Notes under the pieces: generated by a model
The model's input: only the letters and a program-made list of their open reading frames with translations
Told to the model about the DNA's origin: nothing
The model's database searches: none
Shown: in pieces, positions 21,624 to 32,342 of the stretch
Layout: each line of letters begins with the position of its first letter
How positions within the stretch are numbered: the stretch's first letter is position 1
Assembly: GCA_036365455.1 (NCBI GenBank)
Contig: JAWQUS010000032.1
Coordinates: 15,880,001-15,944,000 of the forward strand
Direction: 5' to 3'
Origin: Macrosoma leucophasiata
Lineage: Eukaryota; Arthropoda; Insecta; Lepidoptera; Hedylidae
Length of the DNA: 64,000 nucleotides
Position numbers and translations under genes: made by a program

Positions 21624-21756
21624 AGTGAATAGGGTACACTATCGTGTACGCCGTTTCACTGTCGTACTACGCGCGCATGTAGGTATGTAGGTACTCGAAC
21701 AGCGATATCAACTGTGATTTATTCGATACGGACGCTCGGCCGGCACGGCAAAATAA

Positions 21757-23941
21757 TAAATTTTACATTTTAAGTAAGAAGGAGAAGAAGAGTCGGAAAG
21801 AATAGAAAAGAGTTGAGAGAGCAGTCTTATTTGTCTTCGCTGCCGAATGGGAAGCCAATTTAACTTATTACGGTAAGAGGATACATGGTCAAACTTCCGC
21901 AGACAAAAATGAAACGGATAGTGTTATTAATTAATCTGTCTAGTTTGTTGAGAAAAATTTCGTTCAGGTCCGAATAACACACATCAGCATAATCAATAAT
22001 GGGGAGAATGAGGGTCTGAACAAGACGAATCTTAGTTACAATCGGCAGAAAGTTTCGAAGTCGGTTGAGGGAGTGTAGTGCGCTATAGACCGGCTTACCT
22101 CGCTGACATGAACTTTCCAGCTGAGAGTGGCATCAATATGCAAACCTAGATTCTTCACAGCTGAACAGAAAGGAATCACTTGATTTTCAAACTTGACAGG
22201 GGTGACAGAACTCATATTTAATTTACCCAATTGTCGTGAGCTTCCAATGATTATAGCCTGACACTTGTTAGGATTAACTTGAATGCCGTAATTTTGTGAC
22301 CAGGTACTAATTTGTTTTATATTATTTCGCATTTACACATGCTTGTGAAATATATTTTATTTTAAAGAAAAATGGAAAGAAAAATTTGTCTTCAGGCGAG
22401 ACTCGAACTCGCGGCCTACTGGGAATCTAGTCCAGCCGCTCTTCCAATTGAGCTACTGAAGTCCTGCCCGATTTGTCAAATCTTTCCTTCACATTTATTG
22501 CATTGCTTTAAGGTAGCAGCAGCGCCATCTATTGCCAACTATGCTAGTTAGGCAACCGATAAAATAGACTTTGCAGTTTATTGAATATCGTAAAGAAGTC
22601 GCTTTTACCCTTAATAATTGTTTTATATTATTTCGCATTAACACATGCTTGTGAAATATATTTTATTTTAAAGAAAAGGTAGGTACTAATTTTATTTAGG
22701 TTGCAGTTAATTTTGTTTATAGCATGAGCAATGTTCTCGATGTCTGAATGACAATATAGTTGCAAATCATCGGCGTAAAAATGGTAAGAGCAGTCCAACG
22801 AAGCAGAAAGAATGTTAATAAAAATAGAGAAGAGGAGAGGTGAAAGTATGCCACCTTGTGGAACACCTGCATTGAGGTTACACCAGTTTGAAAGTGTACC
22901 ATTTACCCGAACCGCCTGTTGTCTCTTCCTCAGGTAAGAGCAAAACCAACCAAAAGTTTCAATGGAAGGTAGACTCATGAGAGAAATTTCTGCTAACGTT
23001 GAGATTTTGACAGAAGAGCTAAAAGGCGGGACATGGGAGAAATGGGAATTGAATTCATTTGGTGAAAAATAAACATTATCTGAAGAGATATTTGCTTTAC
23101 CAAAACCTAGCGAGTTAAGAAATTTCCAAATTTCGGCTGATGATGAGTCTGAAATTTTATCAAAACAATAACGACGTTTGGCTGCTCTCACCATTTGATG
23201 ACACCGGTTCCGTGCACTCTTATACAGACCCCAGTTCTTGTCACACCTGTCTCGTTTGAAGGCCCGGAAAGCTCTATCGCGCCGAGTCATTGCGATTCTA
23301 ACACCCTTCGTTATCCAGGGAGCAGGTGGCCGCTTCAATCTCACAGCCCTCAATGGTGCATGTGCATCGTACAACTTAAGAATTAGTGTATTAAAATGTA
23401 AAATTTTATCATTGACTGATGACGCATCATACACCGCAGAAAAATCAAGACTAGCTGCGTCAGATTTTAAAGAGTCATAATTGATTTTAGAGAGATTGCG
23501 AAGGCAAACTATTTTTGGTTTTGGTTTAGGCTGTTTAAGTTTGTACATTAAGAAAATAAGGTCATGCTGAGAAAAGCCGGGTGCAGGTAATTGACCATGT
23601 TTGATAACGTGATTTAACGACGATGTAACGATCAAATCAAGCCAAGAGTCAGAAGTGTTGAGATTATGATGAGTAGGGCCAGATGGCAAGATGGAAAGAT
23701 TGACAGACTTGAATATGTTTTGAAGTTAAGCAGAATGAGGAGTGTCCTTTATAAGATTTGTGTTGAAATCACCCATGATGATATGATGTGTGTAGTCCGA
23801 ACAATGGGAATCCAGCATCAGCTCAAGATCGGCGAAATAATTGGTTCCCGGAGGACAGTAAACTACTCCTAGAAGGACCTTCACATGGTTTACCAAGATT
23901 TCCAAGAACAGATATTCCGCCGACGCAGAGTACATAGACAA
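21757..23941 (-). pseudogene. Broken CR1/L2-like LINE: endonuclease and reverse transcriptase remnant
   Basis: Read on the minus strand it begins 5'-truncated inside the endonuclease (VVYCPPGTNYF, then IIMGDFNTN near 23790) and, after a frameshift around 23690-23730, continues with DSWLDLIV and SQHDLIF of the endonuclease, a charged linker, then reverse-transcriptase motifs GVPQGGILSPLLF and FYADDLQLY. Fingers and the first palm motifs are missing: MSLPSIET runs straight into GWFCSYLRKRQQ, an internal deletion. It continues beyond the S2 insertion (22314-22680) as STWSQNYGIQVNPNKCQ, then, through frameshifts, LNWLPIRQRRQ near 21860. There is no RNase H, consistent with CR1/L2-like LINEs. The C-terminus is lost at the junction with the I-like element. 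Same family as the fragment at 37263-38280. Confidence 0.8.
22314..22680 (-). mobile_element. S2 tRNA-derived SINE inserted in the CR1-like LINE, 12-bp target duplication
   Basis: A 367-bp insertion flanked by AGGTACTAATTT at 22302-22313 and 22681-22692. Removing it and one copy restores the LINE reading KIST-WSQNYG. On the minus strand it has a tRNA-like head (A-box-like TAGCTCAATTGGAAGAGC, B-box-like GAGTTCGAGTCTC, 22395-22470) and a tail of TTTTCTTTAAAATAAAAT plus a block containing CACAAGCATGTGTTAATGCG. That tail block also occurs before the head, so this copy looks like a truncated tandem dimer. Confidence 0.85.
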
Positions 23942-23988
23942 TGAAGAAGAGAGGACAGTATGTGGAATGCTGACCCAGTATGTGGAAG

Positions 23989-24105
23989 GATAACCCTACC
24001 CGGATCCCGGGTAGGGTTATCAGAGATAATGGTGTAAAGTCTTTCATCACTAGGACTCATTGTGGTAGTAGTGGTCAGCTACCTCTAGGCAACTGAGGCA
24101 TTTAC
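23989..24105. repeat. Rearranged S3 SINE fragment with palindromic end
   Basis: A short piece of S3. The body part (GGTTATCAGAGATAATGG) runs on the plus strand but the tRNA-like head (CTCTAGGCAACTGAGGC at the right) runs on the minus strand. The left end is a perfect 15-bp inverted repeat around a 3-base centre (GATAACCCTACCCGG / CCGGGTAGGGTTATC). Confidence 0.65.
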
Positions 24106-24584
24106 ATGTACTTAATTGAAATTTGAATTAGACGAATGCAGAAAAGCGTGAATTTAATTTATAGTTAAAAATACATAGTATGCATCATTATATCAAATAT
24201 TGCATCCAACGTGCAGATTCATTAGATTATTTTTTTTTATGATTGTATGATAAAAGTACTTACTTAAGTAATGTTAATAAAACAAGATCATTAAGAAATG
24301 CATTCCTTTGCAACTTTGCATTTGCAAGAGATGCACAGAGCCAGAACAAAGCAGCGGACGCTGCTGTCATTAACGCTAGACAAATATTACTATCTTCATT
24401 TAATTTAGATGTTTTCCTTATCTTTATTTTCTTAGGCTTGAGTGATTAAACTCAGGAAAAAGTTTTAAATTAAGTATATATGAAGAAATTGAGACTTGAT
24501 GCTGCGTTCTGACAAAATGACAAGAATGAGAGACATTGCCGGATGCATCATGGAATCTTTACAAAGCAGGATAGTATCATATAT
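24106..24584. other. No feature seen
   Basis: AT-rich; the frame at 24243-24449 has no motif and no codon bias. Confidence 0.4.
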
Positions 24585-24774
24585 ATACTACCTGCCCCGA
24601 CGAACTTCGTATCGCCTTAGAGGTAAAAAATAAAAAAAATATATTTCAGAATCATCCTTACAATTTAGGGATATAAGAAATAGAATACAACCGATTCTCA
24701 TACCTACCAAATATATACCTACATAAAATTTCATAATAATCTAGCCGTTTCAGAGGAGTATTGTTATGAACATT
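24585..24774 (-). repeat. Dispersed repeat with Helitron-like end, copy 1
   Basis: CCGACGAACTTCGTATCGCC and CCGATTCTCATACCTACCAA are the inverse of 55000-55215. The end resembles the CTAG-type ends nearby but is not intact. Confidence 0.5.
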
Positions 24775-24900
24775 GTGACACGACAATTTTTCTTTAAAAA
24801 AAAATTGTAAAAATCTAGTCCAGCCGCTTTTCCAATTATGCCTTATCGCGGCAGTAGCGACATCTATTGCCAACAATGCTAGTGGGAAATCGATATAACT
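24775..24900 (-). repeat. S2-like SINE fragment, diverged
   Basis: TCTAGTCCAGCCGCTTTTCC then AATTATGCC and CATCTATTGCCAACAATGCT correspond to the S2 head and its upstream region, with most of the tRNA part deleted. Confidence 0.55.
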
Positions 24901-25168
24901 ATGAATTTTTAGTCAAAGTATTATCTGTCTATCGCATAGCTAACATATAGCCCGACCTTTACTCAAACCGACGTTCAAGCAATGAAGCGATTTTACAATG
25001 ACGGAAGTATGAATTGTAAAAAAATAATATGAGCACTTTCTACGAGGTTTCCGTAGACTTTTATTATTCACAATTTAAATGGCGGACATGCAGTAGGTAT
25101 TCATTGATTGTAAAATATTACAAACATCGACAAAAGGCCGAGAATATCTTTAAGTACTAAAGTACTAG

Positions 25169-25382
25169 CACACCGCGGACACTCCGCCAGAATTCCATAC
25201 AAACGCTTAATTTGGTTTCTATTACACAGACATCAATCAGTGACGTGTATTTACACGCGCACCTGTGTGCGTAGCACAAAACACCAACCGTCCGACCGAG
25301 GGGAAGCGGTTGAGTGATGCAGGCAAATCAGGCAGGACGTCGAAGTGTCCATTCTATACGTAGTATTATTACATATTCTTTG
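25169..25382 (+). mobile_element. M7 element, copy 2, 7-bp target duplication
   Basis: 214 bp from CACACCGCGGACACTCCGCC to TATTACATATTCTTTG, flanked by GTACTAG at 25162-25168 and 25383-25389. Confidence 0.88.
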
Positions 25383-25860
25383 GTACTAGACTGGACATTG
25401 CCCTTGATAGCATGGTTCCAGTATTTTGCATACAGTTACAATATCCAACAAGAAATAATGCACATCGTTTTCAGGAAGAGACGTCGGCTTATTTCGGATC
25501 TGTAGAGCGGTGTCTCCTTCGCACCTTAACTATTTGACGTTTGTCGACCATATTGATCAAGTTTTGACCAATATGGGACTACAGATGCTTACGTAGGCAG
25601 TGTGCAGCAGAGATAACGCTCTATAAAGCTGAAACTAGCCGATTGTCACTTTCATAGGATCGATGTGCATTATTTCTTGATGACCACTGTACCTGCACTT
25701 TCCCAATAACATGACAGATGACGTGAAATCGTCATACAAAATATCTGTCAAATCAATTATTAAAACGGAACCGGCTGTTTATGCCTGGTGTCTACTCTAT
25801 GATATCGACATAATTGGAGAATACACAATTATTTAGAAGGAGAGTCATTATCGACAGAGT

Positions 25861-25905
25861 TCCAGTGCAGGAGCTCAAGGCCGTAGGCACCACCGCATTA
25901 CCTAT
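25861..25905 (+). repeat. S1 family, short 5' fragment
   Basis: GAGCTCAAGGCCGTAGGCAC and CACCGCATTACCTATC match the family's 5' part; abuts the next, opposite copy. Confidence 0.55.
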
Positions 25906-25906
25906 C

Positions 25907-26210
25907 TTTTTTTTTTTTTTTTTTTTTGTGTAATAGAAGTGGCAAACAAGCGTGCAGTTCACATTGATGTTAAGTGATGAGATGACTGCAGCCTATAGAC
26001 ACCCACACAATGACCAGACGTCAAAATGCAGATGCGCTGCCACTCCTGAGGCATTAGGTATTATGCCTCTGGGCCGGAAATTACAGAGCCGTACATTACC
26101 ACCTGACCGGAACACTATAGTGCTCAACACTATTTAGCGGAAAGTATATTAGGTAATGCGGTGGTGCCTACGCCCTCGAGCTCCGTCACTGGAGCTCTAC
26201 CACCAGTAAA
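25907..26210 (-). mobile_element. S1 family, type A, minus strand, 21-base T-run
   Basis: The longest poly(A) of the family here (T at 25907-25927) suggests a fairly recent insertion. Ends GAGCTCTACCACCAGTAAA. Confidence 0.85.
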
Positions 26211-26220
26211 ATATACAAAA

Positions 26221-26358
26221 TATATCTGCCGCCAAATGGTAGTGTTCAGCACTATCCTGTTGTGGTTAGATGGTAATGTATGGTCCTGTAATAACTATCA
26301 CAGAGGCATAACATCTAAGGTCACGCATCTGCATTTTGACCATTGGTTTTTGTGTAGA
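26221..26358 (+). mobile_element. S1 family, type B, internal fragment
   Basis: TATCTGCCGCCAAATGGTAG to TTTTTGTGTAGA; both ends missing, cut by the next copy. Confidence 0.7.
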
Positions 26359-26649
26359 TTTTTACTGGTGGTAGAGCTCCAGTGACGGAGCTCGCGGGCG
26401 TAGGCACCACCGCATTACCTGATTTACTTGCCGCTAAATGGTAGTGTTCAGCACTATCGTGTTCCGGTCAGGTGGTAATGTACGGCCCTGTAATTTCCGG
26501 CACAGAGGCATAACACCTTAGGCCTCAGGAGTGGTAACGCATTTGCATTTTGACCTTGGTCTTTGTATGGGTGTCTATAGGCTGCAGTCATTACTTAACA
26601 TCAATGTGAACTGCATGCTTGTTTGCCACTTCAATTACATAAAAAAAAA
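26359..26649 (+). mobile_element. S1 family, type A, full length, inserted in a type B copy
   Basis: TTTTTACTGGTGGTAGAGCT to ATTACATAAAAAAAAA. It begins exactly where the type B fragment stops and is followed by 71 bp of duplicated 3' end (26652-26722). Confidence 0.85.
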
Positions 26650-26651
26650 TA

Positions 26652-26722
26652 TCTATAGGCTGCAGTCATCACTTAACATCAATGTAGCCTGCATGCTTGT
26701 TTGCCTTCCGTACATAAAAAAA
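26652..26722 (+). repeat. S1 family, extra 3' end
   Basis: CTATAGGCTGCAGTCATCAC to ACATAAAAAAAC; perhaps the remaining tail of the type B copy at 26221, making a split pair around the type A insertion. Confidence 0.65.
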
Positions 26723-26979
26723 CTCCATTCAGAAAAATAATGATAAATAGCAACAACACGCAAAATCACGATTGCCTATTCGTAGATAGAATCAAGAACC
26801 GTTAGGCAAAGTGAAAGTTTCAATAAATCTTTATTCCGATCTGTACAATACCACTCTCAATGGCAAATCGGATCAAGACCGAATTGCCATCATTTTACTC
26901 GTACAAGCTACAAACAAGAATGGATGGAAATGATGAATGAAAAATGATGGAAACACTGATTGGTAATAAAATAGGACTC

Positions 26980-27254
26980 TTTACTGGTGGTAGAGTTCCA
27001 AGTGAAGAAGCTCGAGGGCGTAGGCACCAGCGCATTATCAAATCTATCTGCCGCTAAATGGTAGTGTTTAGCACTATTGTTTTCCGGTTAGATGGTAATG
27101 TATGGCCCCGCAATAACTATCTCAGAGATATGACACCTTAGGTCTCAAGGATGGAAACGCATCTGCATTTTGACCTCTGGTTTTTGTGTAGATGTCTATA
27201 GGCTGCAGTTGTAAACTGCATATTTGTTTGCCAAATTCGTTACATGAAAAAAAA
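26980..27254 (+). mobile_element. S1 family, type B, full length
   Basis: TTTACTGGTGGTAGAGTTCC to TTACATGAAAAAAAA. It faces the next copy tail to tail. Confidence 0.8.
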
Positions 27255-27271
27255 TACTAACGTTTCCAAGG

Positions 27272-27566
27272 TTTTTTTTTTATTTTTATGTAATGGAATT
27301 GGCAAACAAGCATGCAGTTCACATTGATGTTAAGTGATGACTGCAGCCTATAAACACCCACACAAAGACTAGGTCAAAATGCAGATGCGTTACCACTCCT
27401 GAGGCCTAAGGTGTTATGCCTCTGTGCCGGAAATTACAGGGCCGTACATTACCACCTGACCGAAACACGATAATGCTGAACATTACCATTTAGCGTCAAG
27501 TATATTGGGTAATGCGGTGGTGCCTACGCCCGCGAGCTCCGTCACTGGAGCTCTACCACCAGTAAA
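27272..27566 (-). mobile_element. S1 family, type A, minus strand
   Basis: T-run at 27272-27281 to GAGCTCTACCACCAGTAAAA. Forms an inverted pair with 26980-27254 across 17 bp. Confidence 0.85.
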
Positions 27567-27822
27567 ACTGACTGATAATATTTACCTAAATGGATTTTTT
27601 TTTTATTTAACCTTCCACAGATACATAAACAAGTAAACTTATAAACTAAAATCTCGCCAAACTGACGAAGCCGTTTGTTGGCAAGGTACAAACTCAGTTC
27701 TATACTATATCTACCTACCACAGCTGTTAATAAGACTTGATCCGAACAGCCGGTTAAAATTCTTCAATTTTGGTAGAGACACTTGAACCGACTGTCAAGA
27801 TCAACCCTACACTAAAGGACTT

Positions 27823-28043
27823 ATTACACGGCACGGTATTCAGGGTACGATAGCAAGGGTCAGGGTAGTGTAATAACATTTAGGGAGTTAGCGCCCTAAT
27901 TAGGGCGACCGGTGCGACCCGTGTGTTTGTACTGTAATTGAGTTAGGGCGCCGTCGACCGGATAGTGTAATAAGCGGCAAGCCGTCGCGAGACCACGCCC
28001 ACCCTTTCTGCCGGACCCTGAATACCGTGTCGTGTAACAAACA
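27823..28043. mobile_element. MITE with ~25-bp terminal inverted repeats
   Basis: Left TTATTACACGGCACGGTATT then CAGGGT, and right (reversed) GTTACACGACACGGTATTCA then GGGT. GC-rich interior against AT-rich flanks. Superfamily and target duplication unclear. Confidence 0.65.
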
Positions 28044-28684
28044 GCGTTTTAAATCACATTAGATACATAATTACAAAGGCAAAGGAGATGTTGCAAAAAT
28101 GTATGGACCGGCCATGTATTGTACACAATATCATTAAATAGGCAAAATCAATATAAAAACGTTTTTTACTGCATATTTTCATTTATTTAGCTTTGTTTGC
28201 AGTTACAAAACATTATTTGCAGTAAGAATTGCAACTCAAAACCAACATGGCGAATATGGCGGGTGATGTCATTTTGACATTTTCATTTTTTAAATTGTAT
28301 TTTGATTATATAGTACTTGGAGAAAAAAGTAATATTTTCTAAATACTATGGAAATCGATTGATCCCAAGCGTCGGCTGTATCGCCGCCATGTTGAACATG
28401 GTTGAAAATGATAAAATCGTTTGAATTAAATGTGGTTGTAACTCTAAAATATATTCTTGAATAACTTTATTGTATTTTTTTCGGATTCTTGTTTAATTTA
28501 CCCATTTTTTGAGGACGTGTACGAACCAGAGCCGAGCTCGCAACATCTCCTTTTAAATAAGCTTGTAATACTTTAATTGAAGTTAATAATACATTTTTTA
28601 GTTCTAACTTTAACCTTGTGTGACTATATTTTTGTTCTTGTCTTAGCACATCCAATTTATTTAATATTTTTGGGACCAAGTATA
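28044..28684. other. No gene seen
   Basis: AT-rich with a short inverted match (AAGGAGATGTTGC at 28084 and reversed at 28541) that may be the ends of an old element; the minus frame at 28467-28679 shows no domain. Confidence 0.35.
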
Positions 28685-28778
28685 TCTGGGACCGGGATAT
28701 CTGTCGCTCTTCTTTCTCTGCCTACCCCGTTAGGGACCTGGCGTGAAGATACGTACTACATACATACATACTCTGGTT
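28685..28778 (+). repeat. RTE-like LINE 3' end with (ATAC)n tail
   Basis: Contains GGGACCGGGATATCTG..., CTACCCCGTTAGGGACCTGG and GTGAAGATAC followed by ACATAC repeats, the 3' end of the family seen at 36835-37262. It abuts a CR1/L2-like 3' end. Confidence 0.65.
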
Positions 28779-28866
28779 GACTGGGAGATAATGCCTAGGG
28801 GCATTAAGTCCGCCATATGTACTTCTCATGTGCATTAAAGTATAAATAAATAAATAAATACATACA
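28779..28866 (+). repeat. CR1/L2-like LINE 3' end with (AAAT)n tail
   Basis: TGACTGGGAGATAATGCC, GGCATTAAGTCCGCCATATG, then (AAAT)n. This is the 3' terminal block of the LINE at 36468-38280. Confidence 0.7.
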
Positions 28867-28931
28867 TACACACAAGTATTTAGTTGTCCTTTCTCCATAG
28901 TAATTGTCTGCAGATGGTTAATAGACATGAT

Positions 28932-28977
28932 ATTTACTGGTCGTAGAGATACAGTGAAGGGACTTGAGAGTGTAGGC
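28932..28977 (+). repeat. S1 family, 5' fragment
   Basis: TTTACTGGTCGTAGAGATAC to GAGAGTGTAGGCG; stops at a junction with the GGCCGTCC-type MITE remnant. Confidence 0.5.
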
Positions 28978-29101
28978 GTGAAGTGCGAACGTCACGTTGC
29001 CGTGGACCGCCCGACCCCCCCTGTCACATTTTGTCACGCTCAGCAAAACCCTTACCCCCGTGACTTGTATGCGAAGTTTTTATGGAAAACCCCTGACAAT
29101 A
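28978..29101. repeat. Remnant of the GGCCGTCCATAAA MITE, right half
   Basis: GTGCGAACGTCACGTTGCCG, CCCTGTCACATTTTGTCACG and CTTGTATGCGAAGTTTTTAT GG match the right half of 59475-59999, without its terminus. Confidence 0.6.
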
Positions 29102-29387
29102 TTTTTACTGGTGGTAGAACTCCAGTGGCGGAGCTCGCGCGCGAAGACACCACCGCATTACCTGATATACTTGTCTCTAAATGGTAGTGTTCAGCACTAT
29201 CGTGTTCCGGTCAGGTGGTAATGGATGGCTATGTAATTTCCGGCACAGAGGCATAACACCTTAGGCCTCAGGAGTGAAAACGCATCTGCATTTTGACCTT
29301 GGTCTTTGTGTGAGTGTCTATAGGCTGCAGTCATCACTTTTAACATCAATGTGAACTGCATGCTTGTTTGCCACTTACATAAAAAAA
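29102..29387 (+). mobile_element. S1 family, type A, full length
   Basis: TTTTTACTGGTGGTAGAACT to TTACATAAAAAAA. Confidence 0.85.
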
Positions 29388-30811
29388 CACGTAATTAGGT
29401 TTATAGAAATTTACTTGACATCACAATAAAATTGAAATCGCTTGCTGGTTATCTCACAAAAGTTGCACAGCATTCGTCGAACAATACAAACAGTTTACAT
29501 ATAATAAATACAGAGTGTTCAAATAACTCAGGATCGTGTCATTTCACTGTTCACGTAATCTAGGAAGCTACGTCACACCGCGAGAAATGGATCAGTCTGT
29601 AGATTGTGGATGCAATTGCAAAGAACATAAGGCGTTTCGAGGTGATAAGGTTCCACGAACAGACGGTTACGTAGGCAGAAATGTTAGAAATTTAGAAGAA
29701 TTTACTGTTAGACAAAAATAACGTTATCGTACTTGTAATTTTCGACATTACTGAAAGCGTATAATCTCCTTTGACTGCGAATGAATTGGTTTATCATACG
29801 AACTGTGACGTAATGAAATGAAACAACAATTTTGGAAATCACTAATCTGAATTTGAATGGCAAGAGTCTTGATTATTCTTTTGACTTTAACATGGAAACG
29901 GTTTGAGTGTTAGTGGTGCCTAGTCTATGTAATATTTCAAAGAAATAATTTAATTCTTTATTGTGGAAATAAAATATTTTTTATTGCCACAAAAAAGAAA
30001 GCTCATGAAGGGAAAAAGGAAAAAGGGAAAGAATTGAGTTCGGGCACGGAAAATGTTACCTACGAATAACCAGTAAAGCTTTACCACTTAGGTACCGAAG
30101 CCTATATAAATACATAAATATTCAGCAATTTTAGTTTAATAAATCATAAATATCTTCTTGACTATTTGTCTATCAGATGAATAGATAAAATGAGGAAATG
30201 CACATAACCGACCATAAATATGATCAAGATGATTAGCCAGATTACGTAGGAATAGCGTTATTAAAGTACCAGTTAAGTTCACTGTAATTTATAATGCAGA
30301 ACGACATACTTAGCATTATTCCAACCGTTTAGTATTTAGTATGGAATCAACAAGTGACGGACATCGAATACATAATGCCGCGAATTGGAATGCTACGCTA
30401 ACTACTTGGTGTAAACAAGATGTACTTTTGAACATTCTGTATTGTGGTCAGTAGATTCTTTGTTGGCAGGTGTGTTTAACCTATTACCAACGGTTTCTTT
30501 TTTCATACTAAAGTTATTGTTTTTTTTTCAATGACGTCACACGAGTATTTTATGTTACAAGGTTAGTATTGCGATATAAAGTATGATTAATTATCAATTT
30601 GTTATCAATTTATGTCGTAACCATTGTGACCATCGGTTTAAGACATTCCATTAACGAAACAAAAAATTGAGCAGATCGAGTTAGCGTCATGAACTCCTAG
30701 AAAAATGTTGCCAAGTACAAAGAGGCAGGATTTTCCCAAATTTCTGTGGGCACGAATATAAAATACGTAACAAAAAGTAGATAGAAACTTGTCCCTTAAA
30801 TAAAAATATTT
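29388..30811. other. Largest repeat-free stretch before the exon; no gene recognised
   Basis: AT-rich. A 61-codon plus frame at 29536-29721 (inner ATG reads MDQSVDCGCNCKEHKAFRG) has three close cysteines but no splice signals or homology that I can name, so it is not called a gene. Confidence 0.4.
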
Positions 30812-30979
30812 CTTTTTTGTTATGTAATGAATGGCAAACAAGCATGCAGTTCACATTGATGTTAAGTGATGACTGCAGCTTATAGACTCCCACACAAAGA
30901 CCAGAGGTCAAAACGTAGACGCGTTACCACCTCTGAGGCCTAAGGTGTTATGCTTCTGTGCCGGAAATTACAGGGCCGT
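30812..30979 (-). mobile_element. S1 family, type A, 5' truncated
   Basis: T-run and GGCAAACAAGCATGCAGTTC up to GGAAATTACAGGGCCG; the rest is missing. It abuts the S4 copy at 31005. Confidence 0.75.
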
Positions 30980-31004
30980 TCTTATTTAATTTGTATATAT
31001 ATTG

Positions 31005-31240
31005 CTTTTCCGTACCGTCGTTCTCGGTTGCTATCGATAGATAACAGTCGTTAAACCTTGTCCGAGGCCTCATGGGCGGCATTGAAAACATCCGACAGCG
31101 GGTTGGCTACTAACCCGTATCTCCACCAACCCGCATTGGAGCTGCGTTGTGGAGTAAGTTCCAGGCCTCCCTCTAAAAAGGGGGAGACTCGTGCTCAGCA
31201 GTGGGATATTTCAAGGGTTGCCATTATTATTATTATTGTA
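31005..31240 (+). mobile_element. S4 SINE, 5' truncated
   Basis: TCTCGGTTGCTATCGATAGA to GGGTTGCCA(TTA)n; the 5S-like head is missing. Confidence 0.72.
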
Positions 31241-31611
31241 TATTACCCTTTCTAAATAATGTTCAAACGACGTAACAAAGGTCAACAGTCTAATGAACTA
31301 CACCCGCAAGTGATTTACAAACTTGTTCCAACTCAAGAGACTATTAATGTGGAAGTCATTAGGATGTTCTACATTCAAATAAATCTAGATGCAACGGTAA
31401 AAAAAACACTCGCAACAGTAGCGTCCATTAATTAATATTTGACGGCGGCCATAGATCTAATTTTGGTGGTTTTAGTGATAGTTTCGTCACTTCATACATA
31501 AAGATGAGCTCTTCCTTTGGTAGCATCAAATAATTTTATACATATTATAATTTTAATGTAAATAATAACAATAAACACTTAAGAATTTTAGTGAAATACC
31601 CTAATAATTAT

Positions 31612-31872
31612 TGGCGTCGGGACGGGACGACCACACCACCCACTAGCAGACGAATTTTCTTCTACTGAAAGAGAATTCTTCCGCAAGTGCAGTCATTCAA
31701 CCGAACAATGGCGATCAAGCTGTTCCAATGGGGCGGTAGGAAGTGCAATAATGCAAGATGTCAAGCGTGGCGATTATGGAATATTCTCCCCTAATGACTC
31801 ACGACACTGTTATGGGCGTCTTTGGGGAAGGCTTTGTCCAGCAGTGGACGGCATTCGGCTGGAGTGATAGTA
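31612..31872 (+). repeat. S5 element with RTE-like tail
   Basis: GGCGTCGGGACGGGACGACC, AAGAGAATTCTTCCGCAAGT, GGGGCGGTAGGAAGTGCAAT and AGGCTTTGTCCAGCAGTGGA then CGGCATTCGGCTGG. The ending matches the usual tail of RTE-like LINEs, so S5 may be moved by one. Confidence 0.55.
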
Positions 31873-32342
31873 ATAACTTTGAAAATATCTTTCTAACCCT
31901 TCAATTTTCCTGTGCTAAGAAAACAAATAAAGGAAAAGAAAGAAGAAGCAAGAAGAATGTTGTTTATTAAAGGGTATACTAAGGGTACACTTAGTAATGT
32001 TTCAAGTGCAGTGAATAGCTCACTACTGAGCAGAATATTATTTTCAAATTAAAAAAAAAACGTACTTGTCGACTTTACTTTAGTTCAACAATCACTGGTA
32101 ATAGAGCTCTAATTAAAAAATACAATAAGAACTGATTGCTAACATGTTTTTTTAGTTAAGTTTGTTATCTAGCTTTTGTATACCATATCGACTGCATTGA
32201 TATAGAATATTCATTACCTTGTGTTACGGTAGATGATGTAGAGACAGAGCAGAAAGCAAGTAGTTGAATCGCAGTAAAATAGTGAAAAGAGTGAGTAGTA
32301 CTCTAACTCTACTCACTCTAACTCTACTCACTACTTACTCTA

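Larger units (their letters stand above)
16305..21755 (-). mobile_element. I-clade-like non-LTR retrotransposon (LINE), apparently intact
   Basis: A complete-looking LINE read on the minus strand: 5' UTR with a short upstream ORF, ORF1 (459 aa), ORF2 (1233 aa), a short 3' UTR with an AATAAA-type signal near 16327-16334, and a poly(A) tail of 16 bases (seen as T at 16305-16320). ORF1 and ORF2 are both open from start to stop. RNase H downstream of the reverse transcriptase is known for the I, R1 and LOA-type lineages and is absent from typical Jockey and CR1 elements; the zinc-knuckle ORF1 and the Y-A-D-D-Y box fit the I group. The 5' boundary is estimated where coding similarity to the neighbouring CR1-like LINE stops. 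I could not find a target-site duplication, so the 5' limit may be off by about 100 bases. Confidence 0.85.

Noticed and set aside
22395..22470. Functional tRNA gene
   Set aside because: The tRNA-like sequence is repeated at four further sites with the same extra tail and target duplications, and the anticodon arm does not fold properly; it is a SINE head.
25162..25389. M7 as a solo LTR
   Set aside because: LTRs begin TG and end CA and usually give 4-6 bp duplications; M7 begins CA, ends TG and gives 7.
28079..28555. MITE bounded by AAGGAGATGTTGC inverse matches
   Set aside because: Only about 13-15 bp match, with no further arm similarity or target duplication.
29536..29721. 61-codon plus frame with a CGCNC cysteine cluster
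   Set aside because: No signal peptide, splice signal or recognisable family; length is within chance for this window.
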